Below, in pieces: positions 36,841 through 48,549 of a DNA stretch of 64,000 bases (position 1 is its first letter; each line of letters begins with the position of its first letter). The notes under the pieces were generated by a model. It was given only the letters and a program-made list of their open reading frames with translations. It searched no databases and was not told the origin of the DNA. The position numbers and the translations under genes are program-made. Origin of the DNA: Phoma sp. XZ068. Taxonomy: Eukaryota; Ascomycota; Dothideomycetes; Pleosporales; Didymellaceae. Location: assembly GCA_004835665.1 (NCBI GenBank), contig RBKR01000015.1, positions 1,284,486 to 1,348,485 of the forward strand, written 5' to 3'.

Positions 36841-37445
36841 AGTTGAGCGGCTATGAGAGCATCACACTGGGAGAGCGTTAAACAATTTGGCCAGGATCGG
36901 TTCGAGGATGAAGTGAGGGGATCTGCGGACTAGTCGGAAGCCAGTGGGGGATTTCGTGTTATTGGCAACTAATGAAGCCTGTCCTTACACCCCATTGAGC
37001 AGGAACAGCGACAGCAACGAACTGGTCACATCAATTGTCGGCCCAGGACAAGGAGGAAGCAGCATTCTAGTGGCTTCCTTGAGCGATGTCGAGGAGGCTT
37101 TATTGAAGTGATCAGATGGTTGCAATTTATCGTACAAGATGTTCGTTCTATACTGAGACGGTGGTCCTTCTATATATCCGCGAGTATGAATCGAGCTTTG
37201 CACCGCTCTGATGCTACAAGTTGTGATCGTCATGGATGCTGGTGTTGGTACTTACTGTCAAGACCTAAGCGGTACATCAACAGTTTAGCTTCCGCCTACT
37301 ATGATCGTGCACGAGCTGGATACGCGTATTTGGTAATACTTTGGGTGCTAAACACGGCTCTAGAGAGATAGTATAATAGTTTTAGTCTTCTTGGAAAGTG
37401 TGCGGTCTTCCATAGACTTCTGTACCTTCGTTCAGGTCTCAAATG
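36841..37445. other. Intergenic, nothing recognised
   Basis: GC-normal DNA with only short open frames and no motif. It may hold the lost 5' end of the BBE-like pseudogene or decayed 3' sequence of the truncated regulator. Confidence 0.45.
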
Positions 37446-38307
37446 TCAAGCTGAATAGTTTTGGCGTGTAAAAGACGCGGGTGCGCGCGTTTGGAGTCTT
37501 GTGGCGAGTTGAACGAGATATCCGGAACACCCAGGAAATATATGCGCCAAATGAACGGCTGTAAAGGCAAGCGACTCATCGATGAGGTAGGGTGATTTGA
37601 CTGCATGGCGAATAGCAATCTCGACGATGCTGAGGTTTTTGCTGGTGAACTCTGGCACAGCAACAGTATGGCGCAGCAGGATCATATGTTGTGGCGTAAA
37701 TGATGCTTTAGACACGGCGTTTGGTGCGCTCAACATGTTAGGTAGAGTGTCCGTAAGTGGAGTGTGAACGTCACGCAGCTTCTGAATCGAGTTTGGAACA
37801 GGAACAGCAGTTTGGTCCAAGTCGATATCAGCATTAGTGATTGGCAAGTCATCATGCTTCAGCTGAAAGCAATGTGTGTTTTGATCTAACGCTTGGTCAC
37901 CTTCTTTGTGAGTATTGGAACGAAGAGCCAGTGACGAAATTTGTGTCTGCCTAGAATCCGCATGGACGCTTGTCGGTGTTTATAGTGTCAATATGCCCGC
38001 CAGATCTGGGCAATGGTGTAGCTATTGCTGCTTATCGTTTCTTCGGTTCTCTACTACTAGGCCGGTGATTTGATTATTGCTTGTGTCTACCCACTTTGGG
38101 CGGCGGGAAGACACATGTGCGGTGTGCGATTTCGCAGTTTATGCAGGACGGCTGGCGATCATCACAACGTATATGCCGGGTTTTGCACTTAATACACTCG
38201 TTATGAGAATTTGTATGTGAACGTCGGGGTTGAACACGGTTGGTGCTTGTGGATACATGACTGCTCATATCGGCACGTTTGGTTAAGGCGCCAGTGCGTC
38301 GAGCCAT
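37446..38307 (-). pseudogene. Truncated Zn2Cys6 transcription factor
   Basis: From the ATG at 38307 the minus strand encodes a zinc cluster CIKCKTRHIRCDDRQPSCINCEIAHRTC (CX2CX6CX6CX2CX6C) and stops after 77 codons. A second open region, about 37960-37446, carries the start of a Upc2/Fungal_trans_2-like domain (HMILLRHTVAVPEF, IRHAVKSPYLIDESLAFTAVHLA). It then stops at 37446, far short of the usual length of about 400 aa. I could not find an intron joining the two parts in frame: the available donors and acceptors differ in phase. The gene is therefore either decayed or has an unresolved small exon, and its C-terminal regulatory domain is missing in either case. Confidence 0.65.
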
Positions 38308-39297
38308 GATTGTGACGGAGTGGACATGGATGCGATCGCGTTCCTATGGGTAGGTGAAGTTTGAGTCCGCCCATTTCAGCTACTAGTCCATACGACCAGA
38401 GTTCTGCTGTTTCGAGTCCATCAGTGAGCGTTCCAAGAAAACCCATTATAAATGTGCGCCTCCCGTCCTCTAGATCTTATGTCGAGGCCAAGAGATTTCG
38501 CCAAGGTCAGAGTTACGGGACTGGGGGTTCTTCGGTTCAGGTTGGTTTCATTGTTACGGTCGCGGAACCTAGATGACAGCCCATCCGGTGCAAGCGTCGA
38601 TCCACGTCGCCCAACTTTTCCTGATGAAGAGACTACCACTTCCCTCCTATCACTATCTACATGTAGCTACTACCTTATCTAGATTATAACTCTACCGGCC
38701 CAAAGCATCTTTAGTGGGATCTTACTAAGGTACCTGCATAGTAAAAGGACCTAGGTATGACTTTGGCATGTTGGCAGCTCGCCCGTAGGGTATGTTAATC
38801 CTTCTGATATTTTCAAACAGATTGGGGAAGCTTCTAATAATTAATAATTGCTATTGCGTTGTCAACGCAATACTGATGCAAACAGAATGGCAGACTCTAG
38901 CATTCTGTGCATTGTTCCGACATTGAAAGCAGTGACACGCGCTCCTGAGCCCGTGTCATTTCGCGACATTGACGCCCAAGAAGTCAGAACCCTGAAGCCC
39001 CAAAGATTTACGAATCCGGATGCGAACCATTACGAGCCCGGCCTATCTCCGTCCATACTCTGTGGCGCAGGCTCAGGCCCAACACTAGCAAGCAACGGAA
39101 TGCGTTTCTTGTCAGCACTAGGCTAGCTTTAGCAGCTGCTTTGCGTAGCGCGACGATGCAACTACTAGTCCACCGGATTCTTTGTTGACTTCTGAATCAC
39201 AACAAACTGAGTACTTGAAGGGGAAAACAGACGGTGCAGCTAAAATATTCAATCCACACAGACACGCAACATCCTAGCTTTATAGTTCAGCATAAAC
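38308..39297. other. Intergenic, no gene recognised
   Basis: GC-normal DNA at the decaying edge of the gene island. The open frames at 38361-38682 and 38848-39126 show no family features. Confidence 0.45.
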
Positions 39298-39495
39298 ATG
39301 CCAAGCGCATCAGTTCACGATAGCCCCTTAGACGGCTACGACTTTATACTCGTTGGCGCTAGGTCTGCCTCCTGCCTCCTTGCATCACGTCTCTCGTCCT
39401 CGCTCCCTGCGCACTCTATCCTTGTCCTCAAGGCCGGCAAGCACGTGCACAATAACCCTAAGGTCCTGTGTCCAGGCTTATTAGTCTCTCTCTAA
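39298..39495 (+). pseudogene. GMC oxidoreductase N-terminal stub
   Basis: The 65-codon frame starts with a GMC-like N-terminus: GYDFILVGARSASCLLASRLS, then HSILVLKAG. In active enzymes this is the FAD loop GGGTAGC and LEAG; here the glycines are lost. The frame stops just before the RIP-mutated block that starts at about 39530, so the remaining 500 or so residues are gone. Confidence 0.65.
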
Positions 39496-39529
39496 GGCAA
39501 CGCAGCGTATAACTAGCAGTACACCAGCA

Positions 39530-41162
39530 GACCAGAACTAGGATTAGGTAGAAAAAGGGTAAAGTATCTAAGAGAGAAGCTTGTTAGAGGCACTAGTATA
39601 ATTAATTCTTATAGTATAGTATACCTAACTAATATAATGCTAATATTTAGGTCTAAATATTATTAAAATAGGTATAGTATTAGAGTTATATAACTAAATT
39701 AGGCCTACTATAGGGGGCAAACATTTATATCTTTAACCCCTAATTATACCTCTAAACTATACTACTTATAGTATATATTCTATATAAAACTTACTAAAGA
39801 CTAATATACTCTATAGATAAGCTACTTACTAAGTAAGCTACTTACTTTTACTAAGCCTCTACTAAAACCTACTCTATTATAGCTTAAAATACTATAAAAT
39901 AGCGCTATATAAGCTAAAATAGGCTATAATATTACTTAGATACTTTTTCTACCTTATTTATATATATTTATATATTATATCTAGTCTTATTATACTATCT
40001 ATAGTACTTTTAGGTTAGCTTAGCTCTATTAGTATATACTTACTTCTTTATTTTCTTTCTATTACTATACACCTTAAACTTCTTTAGAGTAGTTAATTAC
40101 TACCTATTCTTAACTATTAAGGTTTCTTCTACTTTAAGTTACTTTCTTTTATATAATTTATATTATATAGTAGCTTTATTAGCTACTTAAAGCTTAGTAA
40201 TTTTTTATTATACTAATACTAGCTTATATATAATAATAGCTGCCCCTTTTAAGACCTTCTTAAATACTTTAACTAAAAAAGTTAGTAAGTAATTTATATA
40301 CCTTTAAATTCTTATCTTTATAAGTATTAATTATAATCTAAGTTCTAGAGTATTACTTAAGGTTTATAACTACTAAGACTTTTTATTAATAGAGAGTTAT
40401 AGTAATAGAGTATATAGCTTTATATTAAAGCTACTTATAACCTATTCTAGGTTAAATAAAACTACTCTAGTACTTTAGAACTCTTTCTAGATATTACTAG
40501 AAGTAATTATAGTATTATAGGTATATATAAAGTATAGTAGAAACTTAGTCTTTATAATATAGTTAATTTAATTATATATAAGTATTTTAGCTTAGTACCT
40601 ATATACTTTTTTTAAAGTAGTAAAATAATTTATATTAAGAGGCTATATAAAGTATAATAAGTAAAAAAGTAAATAAAGAGTAATTATCTTATTATTCTTA
40701 TAGTATTACTAGAATTTAAAAAAGTTATAGCCCTTATAACTATTAATAATAAGTAAATAGTAGCTACTAATAGTATACTACTTTATATACCTATTAAAGT
40801 ACTTTATCTAGTCTAGACTAAGCTTAATTAGTAGTCTAGCTATTATTAAAAACTTTAATAACTTAGTTTTAAGCTAAATTCTCTTCTTTATACTAAATAG
40901 TAAGGTAGTAGTAGGCCTTAAAGATAAGAAAGGCTAGAATAGCTTATTTTTTAGTATTAATACTTAGTATAGCTATAGCCTACTCTTAGTTACCTAGCTA
41001 GACTATTTTTAGCTAACTTAATTATTCTATAGCTATAATAACTACTTCTTAGAAGATCTAGCTTATTATAAAGCCTATCTTATTAAAGTTATATATATTT
41101 CTCTTCTAAATACTATACTTAGCTTTAATATTAGCTACTAGGCTAAACTAGCTTTATAGAAC
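39530..41162. other. RIP-mutated DNA, unclassified
   Basis: TA-rich and stop-laden. The part 41060-41160 resembles 9130-9220. I could not match the rest to a transposon family with confidence. Confidence 0.55.
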
Positions 41163-42860
41163 TATTAAGGTTATAAACTAAGTAAAGTTTATAAATACTT
41201 CTAAGGTTAGTTCTCTAGAATAAGTACTAGTATAGAAGAAAGTTAGTATAAATACCTAGTAAAATACTATAATAACTATATAGTTAATAATAAGTAGTAT
41301 AGATAGTTAATCTGTCTAGCTTAAGAGTTAGGTTAAGTTTTAATAATAAAGTTAATTAATAAGGTTAAATATAATACTATAAGAGCAGTGTTTCTAATTA
41401 CTATATACTAAGAAGTGTCCTATATTTTTTATAATATTCTATAAAGTTCTATAGAAGGCCCTATAGTTTTTATAAGTAGTTTATAGTTTCTATAGAATAT
41501 ATATATAGTATCTTATACTATCTTATACTTATAGTATAGTTTATTTCTATAAGACTATAGAATATTATATAGTCTTCTTAGCTCTGCACTATTAATCTAT
41601 AACTATAACTTTATTATACTATACTTTTTTCTCTAAGATTATAATATAATTTTTTTCTTTTATAGTTTATATTTTTATAAACTAATAAATAATTTTCTAA
41701 AGTACTTAAGTATTATATATAATAGGAACCTAAATTAATAATATTAGATATTTTACTATAGTTACTTATAAGTACTATATAAAGAAAAACTTACCTTATA
41801 AGATATCTTTATAATATAAGAAGTATAGAAATTATAAATATAATAAAATAAAGAAGTATAAGCCTATAGATTTACCTATTTCTAACTTCTCTAAAATTAA
41901 TAATAAGATATTATATCTAGAAGAAATAGAAGATAAGGCTGCTAAAGCTAAGAAAGCTATAATAGCTACTTTATAAACTACTTATACTAAATTAAACTAG
42001 GTATATAAATAAAAGAAATTATTAAAGTATTATAAATAGTAATAGTTTAATATAAGTACTTAGTTTATTAAAGATATAGAGTACCTAGAGTAATAAAAGT
42101 TATTACTTAATAATATTACTATACTTAAGAATAGGTTAATACCTAGCTTACTTATACTAGGCTAGGTAATATATTCTCTACTTTTAGATTTTAATACTAC
42201 TAATACTAGTATAATAGCTAGTAGTAGTTTATAAAGTTTATTAATAGTTCTTATATATTCTCTAAGTTAGAGTATCCTAACTACTTAACTAGGTATTTAT
42301 TCTTATATTCTTTCTTTTAATATTATAATATTTTTTTAACTTTCTACTTAGTTTTTTCTTTAACCTAGTAGTAGAAGTTCTTCTAGATTAGTATATTAGA
42401 ATCTACTAGTTCTAGTAGTAATATATAGAATATAAAGTATATTCTAGTATCCTATAGTAGTTTAAGTTACTAGTTTATAGAGCTAATCTACTTAAAAATA
42501 AAAAATAGTCTAACCTTAATATAATCTAGCTTTTTTATTAGTTTTTATATTCTTAAGTTTTTTATAAAGAGATAGACTTTATCTCTCTCTTTTAGCTAAG
42601 GTACTATTTTTCTTTTCTAATTAATATAAGAGATTACTTATTATTAAGCTTTATTAATATTTTTAAGTAATTTCTAGTATACTTTCTTTAGTCTTTATAC
42701 TAAGGTTATTACTAAATTTATTTAGATATTACTATTAAGAGATCTTATAAAGAGATTTAGGTATCTTCTATAATTTATAAAAAATAATATTATACCTATT
42801 ACTTCTAATAATTTATTATTATATATAATCTATACTATATAATATAAGAAATTACCTTAA
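41163..42860 (-). mobile_element. 5'-truncated RIP-mutated Ty3/Gypsy copy (3' LTR plus pol 3' end)
   Basis: Positions 41163-41650 are the reverse complement of the 1498-1981/8279-8762 LTR. Positions 41660-42205 are the reverse complement of 7690-8275, and 42215-42850 matches 10795-11430 in the same orientation (chromodomain/integrase end of pol). The copy stops abruptly near 42860 beside the MFS gene island. Confidence 0.75.
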
Positions 42861-43044
42861 CTTTATATATTTTAGTAAATATATATATAAAAAATCTTCT
42901 TTTAGGCCTTTTAAATTAATTTCTTTAACTAGCTTCTAAATTAAGTCTATATTGGCTAAGTTATAGGGTGTTAAAAGCTGGTGCGATATCGTTTTGCGGA
43001 ACGTCACGCGATGGTGGGCGCCACGCGCACGGACTCGGGTACGC

Positions 43045-43070
43045 GCACGGACACAGTACTGTGTCCGTGC
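43045..43070. promoter_or_regulatory. Perfect 26-bp palindrome upstream of the MFS gene
   Basis: The 13-bp arms start GCACGGACACAGT and meet at a central AGTACT with no mismatch and no spacer. It ends 140 bp before the MFS start codon. It could be a dimeric regulator site or a hairpin in the 5' leader. A related CACGGAC word stands at 43027-43033. Confidence 0.6.
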
Positions 43071-43210
43071 ACGGTAGCTATTGTAAGCAACATCCACAGT
43101 AGACATTGCTGTCCAGGTGCCTATATTGCTGACCAGCGTCGTTCTTGTATTGCTGCAGCAACACAACTATTGCGCTAGTTGCGCCTACGGCCTGCCTTGA
43201 GATCAATACC

Positions 43211-44748
43211 ATGCATTCCCCGGACCCGGAAGGTGCGACCATCGCAACGGCACCCCCCAACGCAAACGGAGACGGATTCACGCACCCGCCACCAGGCTGG
43301 CGCGACTGGGTGTTCATCACGATACTTTGTCTGACGCAAGTTTTCACACAGAGTGCCCTCGGCTACATCTTGATTCCCCTTGGCACAATTAGTCGCACCT
43401 TTGGTCAAGATGGGCCACACGAGGCAGCGCAGATGAACTGGCACGTCGCTGCCTTCAGCCTTACCGTCGGAACCTTCATCTTGCTGACAGGGAGAGTCGG
43501 AGACGTCTACGGTTTCAAGAGGATGTTCTTGCTTGGGTGGATTTGGTTTGGCGCCTGGTCCATTGTTTGTGGCTGTAGTGCTTTTACAGGGTCTGCCATC
43601 TTTTTTGACACGGCGCGAGCGCTCCAGGGTATCGGGCCTGCGTTGCTGCTCCCCAGCGCTCTTGCCATTGCGGGCCGTGCATACCCGCCCTCAAGAAAGA
43701 AGAATTTCGTGTTCTCTTTAATCGCCATGTCTGCGCCACTCGGATGCTCGACCGCAGGTGTTATTGGGTCAGTTTTGGCACAGCATGTCTGGTGGCCATG
43801 GGCGCCCTGGATCTACGGCATTGCATGCTTTGCTGTTGCTCTAACATCGTACTTCATTGTGCCAGAAGACCGCATCTCGCCGTCAACGGGTATCAAAGTC
43901 GACTGGCTTGGTGCTGCCCTTGGCATCACAGGCCTGCTGCTGCTCAACATATCGTGGAATCAGGCTCCGATTGATGGTTGGCCAGCTCCGCATATCTACG
44001 TCTTGCTGATACTGGGTTTCCTATTCATTGGCATGTTTTGCATCCAGGAAAAGCGCACATCGCACCCGATCCTGGACTTGTCCCTCTTCAATAGTAAAGT
44101 TACCGGTACATTGGTCATCACCGCTCTTGGCTGGAGTAGTTTCGGTGTGTGGTTCTATTACATCTTCCAATTCTTGCAACATATTCGTGGTGTATCAGAG
44201 ATAGAGTCAGCTGTCCAGTTTATTCCAGGAGCAATTTCGGGCATGTTAGCGGCCGTCGCCACAACCTGGCTGCTTGAAATGATTAACACTGCATGGCTTA
44301 TGATATTGGCATCTGCGGCCTTCTTCATTGGCTGCCTTCTGATGGCGGTTGCACCAGTCAGCCAGACATACTGGCTGAATACCTTCTTCTCTTTCGTGGT
44401 TATGCCTTGGGGGTAAGATCTCTTCTATTCTAATTTAACATTGATTCGCTGACAAAATTAAGCATGGATGTTTCATTCCCAGCATGCACTTTGTTCCTGA
44501 GCGATGCTGTTCCAATAGAACACCAAGGAGTTTCGGCATCTCTTATCAACATCGTCGTCAACTACTCAATCGCCATCGGACTCGGCATCGCGGGTACTGT
44601 TGAGGCCCAAGTAAACCCCCAAGGAGAACAAACACTTCAAGACTACAGAGCTGCACAATATACGTCTGTTGGGCTCGCTGGAACCGGGCTTCTTGTTTCT
44701 ATATCTCTTGCCCTGTCGGTACTATATAAGAAGCAAAACACTAAGTAG
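43211..44748 (+). CDS. MFS transporter, DHA2 (14-TMS) drug/aminotriazole-resistance type
   Basis: Exons 43211-44412 and 44463-44748, joined by a 50-bp intron (GTAAGA donor, CTGAC branch-like site, TAAG acceptor), give 495 aa in frame. A cytosolic N-terminus of about 35 residues precedes WRDWVFITILCLTQVFTQ (TM1). MFS motif A is visible as GRVGDVYGFKRM near residues 94-105, then ARALQGIGPALLLPSALAIAGRAYP (motif C-like region). About 13-14 hydrophobic helices can be counted, as in the ATR1-like DHA2 family of proton-driven exporters at the plasma membrane. The substrate is unknown. RIP-mutated DNA flanks it on both sides within about 250 bp, but the gene itself shows no RIP. Confidence 0.9.
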
Positions 44749-44759
44749 ATTACTAGTAG

Positions 44760-45089
44760 ATACTATATCTATACACTTAATACGCAGATTTAGTTAATAT
44801 ACTAAATTACTAAAATATCTCTATTTTCTTAACTATATAGTAGTATAGGTATAATATAATATAATTATAAGAAGTTATAAATAAGTCTAAAACTTATAAA
44901 TAAATATAAAAAAGATATTTTCTAGATATAGTTATCTATAGATTATAAAGTTATATACTTAATACTAATATATAAGTAGAAAGGTAAAATATATACTTTA
45001 TATATAAAGAGAGAATTTAGGGCTAGAGCTAGACTAACTTTAGAGAATAAAAGATTATAGTAAAAAAATATTAATATAGGTATATAGTA
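44760..45089. other. RIP-mutated DNA left of the Pogo relic
   Basis: TA-rich. It probably includes the left end of the Pogo/Fot1-like element, but its terminal inverted repeat was not identified. Confidence 0.5.
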
Positions 45090-45567
45090 AATATACTAGC
45101 TAAGTAAGTATACTACTCTAATAAGCTATTAGAGCTCTACTACTTTAAACTTTAATATCTTAATAACTTAATTTTAAACTACTTTTAAAAGAGAAGTAAA
45201 TTAAGCTTATTCTTTAAGTAATTTAAGAGCTATAAAAATTAAGTATATAATATATAGCTATTATCTATAATATATTCTAGAGGTTAATTAAGTATTAATA
45301 TAATAGAATATAGTTAATATATAATACCTACTCTAAATTAGTAAATCTATAAAAGATAAAAGAGAGGACGCTTATATAGTATATTAGAAAGCTAGATACT
45401 TAAGAATTTACTCTAATACTTTATTATATTAAAGATATAGCTAATTAACTATATACTATATATAGTATAAAGCCTATTAGCTTATAATAGACTTTAAACT
45501 TTATTAAATATAAACCTAGACTTAAATTATATATAATTTAATAAAAAAATTACTAGAGAGTTCTATA
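45090..45567 (+). pseudogene. Pogo/Fot1-type transposase relic, N-terminal part
   Basis: The plus strand reads, through stops, the end of the CENPB/HTH region: TLNFIKYKPRLKLYII (compare the usual NFIKRHPEL), followed by KNY.RVLYSN. It breaks at the hAT insertion and continues at 51458. Substitutions are those expected from RIP. Confidence 0.72.
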
Positions 45568-45575
45568 TAGTAATC
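45568..45575. repeat. hAT target-site duplication, left copy
   Basis: TAGTAATC, identical to 51450-51457 on the other side of the element. An 8-bp duplication is diagnostic of hAT insertion. Confidence 0.88.
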
Positions 45576-45584
45576 TAGACTAGC

Positions 45585-45830
45585 TAGGTAGGTATCTCTT
45601 ACCTAAGGTAGGGTAGAGTTAGGTATAGGTTATATAGACTAGAGGTTAGGTAAGGTAGAGTTGCTAAGGCTTAGAGTTAGGTTAGGTATAGGTTATACAA
45701 ACCTAAGGTTAGGTAGGGTAGAGTTATATATACTAAAGGTTAGGTAGAGTTACCTTAGGTTAGGTAGAGATACCTAAGGTTAGGTAGAGTTACCTTAGGT
45801 TAGGGTTAGTAATATAGGTTAAGTAGGTTA
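45585..45830. repeat. Left subterminal minisatellite of the hAT element
   Basis: Degenerate repeats of the type AGGTTAGGTAGAGTTA run across about 245 bp. The complementary orientation (CCTAACC...) occurs at the right end (51235-51440). Inverted subterminal repeats in hATs are transposase-binding sites; that role is inferred here. They are not telomeric repeats. Confidence 0.75.
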
Positions 45831-46999
45831 TATATAGCTATTTAGAGTTTATATACTTTTAGAATTTACTTAAGTATACCTACTTAAGTTATTATAGTAA
45901 CTTATTATAGTAAGTTACTTTACTAGCTGCCTACCCCTAACTTTTAAGCTATATTTAGTTCCTACTATAGATACTAGAATTCTTTAAGCTCCTAAACTAG
46001 CTAGTATACTTTACTTTATAGTAAAGTGCTAAGTTAGAATCCTTAGCCTAAATTATAACTCTCTTAGTATAAATAGTATTTAGCTAGTAGTTTAAGTAAA
46101 GTTAGAAAATAAGAGTAAAACTATAAGTACTATTACTAATCTTTAAAGTATTCTATAAGGAATACCTTAGCTACCTTTTAGAGAGCCTTAATTACACTAT
46201 ATTAGAAGTGCGCACTAGAGAGGTATTTAGTATTATTAGTTATCTTATAGATAAGGTACTAGAAGAGTAGCTTTTAAATAAGCAGCTTAGAGCCCTTCTA
46301 GTAGTGCTTAATCTTATAGAGAGTAATAGCTATAGTTTATTAGATTTAAACTATAATAAATAAATATAATAATATACTACTAGGCTTATATTAGTAAGGC
46401 TTCTTTACTCTCTTAGGTATAGACTTGCATGCAGCCTTACTAAGAAGAGACTTCTTTAGCTACTTACTACTTATAGTCTTATAAGCAGTTTACTTAGTAT
46501 AAGCTATATTATATAATAAGTATATAGGTGTTATAAAGTTATATTATAGAGTTATAATTTAGGTTAGAGTATAGGTTACTATACTTATAGTAAGAACCTT
46601 GCTAGATTTAGTTAGGTCTGTATATAGTAAGGCTAAAAAAAATGCTCTATACAAGCGCTGTTTACTACATATACAGCTATAATAACTAAACTATAATATA
46701 TAACTATAATAAACTACCTACTTATAGATATAAAGAGTAGCTTTCTAAAGATACTATATTTAGGCTAGTATAGTAAATACTAAATTTATTATTATAGGTA
46801 TAGTATCTAGTATTATATAATAGTGCTAGTGCCTTACTAGGTAATAGAGTATAGACTACCTTCTAATTTATAAGCTATATATTTAAGGTATATATAATAC
46901 TACTAGCACTACTACTACTATACCTCTTAGTTATTATACTCTATAATTATAGTTATAATATAGAGCTACCTATTAAGTAAGAAAATACTAAGACTAAGG

Positions 47000-48215
47000 A
47001 CTATTAGACTTTTAGTAACTATAAGATACTAGCATATTTTAAAGCTAAAGAATAGATCTAACTTACTAAGGTATTTATTATAGCTAGTTATTATATAATA
47101 ACTAACTAAGTAGTAGAGTGCACTCTCCTAAGACTATAAGATTAACACTACTCTAAAATCTTATAGTTAGGCTAGTTTATAAAAAGGCTAACCTACTTAT
47201 ATAAAGGTCTAGTTTAAGGGTCCTCTTAATAATAGCATATATACTATTACTTAATATACTTAAGCTGCTTAGCTAGATTAAGAGGAGAAAGTACTTTAGA
47301 AAGTAAGTATAGTAGACTAATCTACTAAATCTTAGCTAAAGAAGAAACTAAGTAAAGAAAAAACCTATAATAATACTTCTACTAAGTAGAGGACTATAAT
47401 AATAAAATAAGTATTAGAGGATCTAGATTAATATTACTATAATATCTAGAAGAGCTGTTAGTTATTATATTTATTTATTATAAGTATATACTAACTAATA
47501 CTAGATAAGTAGTTAGAGAATATACTCTGTGCTATTTATAAGAAGTAGAATAAGATTAATAATAAGGTTAATATAAGAAAATATTAGGTAACTATAGGTT
47601 AACTTATTAATACTACTAATAAGGAGAATAAGGTTAAACCTAATTCTAAGGGTACTAGTAATTAATCTTCTTTCTAAATCTTTAGTATAGGTAGTGCCTA
47701 TTAGCAGCTTATATATAAGAAGTATTAGACTAGCTATAAAAAACTAACTACTAGTACCTTTAAGAGTTAGGCTATAAAATAAGAATAGAAGGTATTCTGT
47801 AATAACCTTTAGCTAGATAAGCTTATAATAGTTAATAAGGAGTACTATAAGTTAGTTATTATAGTTTATTATTATAGGTTCTTTCTACTAACTATATTAG
47901 GTGTTATAAGCTGCCTTATATTATAGATAAGGTAGGCCTTAATAATAATCTTCTACTTAAGTATAATAGAGAATATATCTTAGGTAATAATAGTAATAAG
48001 TATAAGGAGGAAGCAGAGGATTCTAGTAAGGAGCTTAAAAGGTACTAGAAGTTTTTTTCTAATAAGTATAAAGATAAAAAGGAGAAGACTAACTTTAAGA
48101 GATTTTTAGATATAGAGGAAAGTTCTAATAAATTATTAGGAGAGAAGAAGACAGGTGCTAGTAGCTCTAGTAAAAAGTAGAGTAAGAATAATATATAAGT
48201 ATATTATAATTAATA
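47000..48215 (+). pseudogene. Possible second ORF relic within the hAT element
   Basis: A plus-strand frame is open for unusually long stretches given the RIP load, notably NREYILGNNSNKYKEEAED, then NKYKDKKEKTNFKRFLDI, and ends with a Lys/Ser-rich SSSSKK segment near 48180. It lies upstream of, and separate from, the hAT transposase. I do not recognise the family. It may be an accessory protein or an N-terminal part of the transposase. Confidence 0.4.
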
Positions 48216-48549
48216 TTCTAGCGCTATAGTATATAATAATAGCTAATAATTATAGTTACCTCTAAGACTAGTATATATTAGACTAAACTTAATAATTATT
48301 AATTTTTTTTTAATAGAATAGAGTTTCTAGCTGCTTATAGAGAGTAGGTATTATAATTCCTATATTGTTTTTTTTTAGTAAACTTATAAATTTCTAAACT
48401 ACTTTCTTATTATATTATCTATAATATAACTCTAAGCTTACCTTACCTATCCTATAGTTTTATATTTATTATATAAATTTATTATAGATATAACTCTATT
48501 ACCTTAATTATCTCCTGTATATAGTCTTAGCCTTTCTAGCTATATTTAC

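Noticed and set aside
45585..45830. Interstitial telomere
   Set aside because: Units are GGTTAGGTAGAGTT-like, not TTAGGG, and have an inverted partner at 51235-51440 at the other end of a hAT element.
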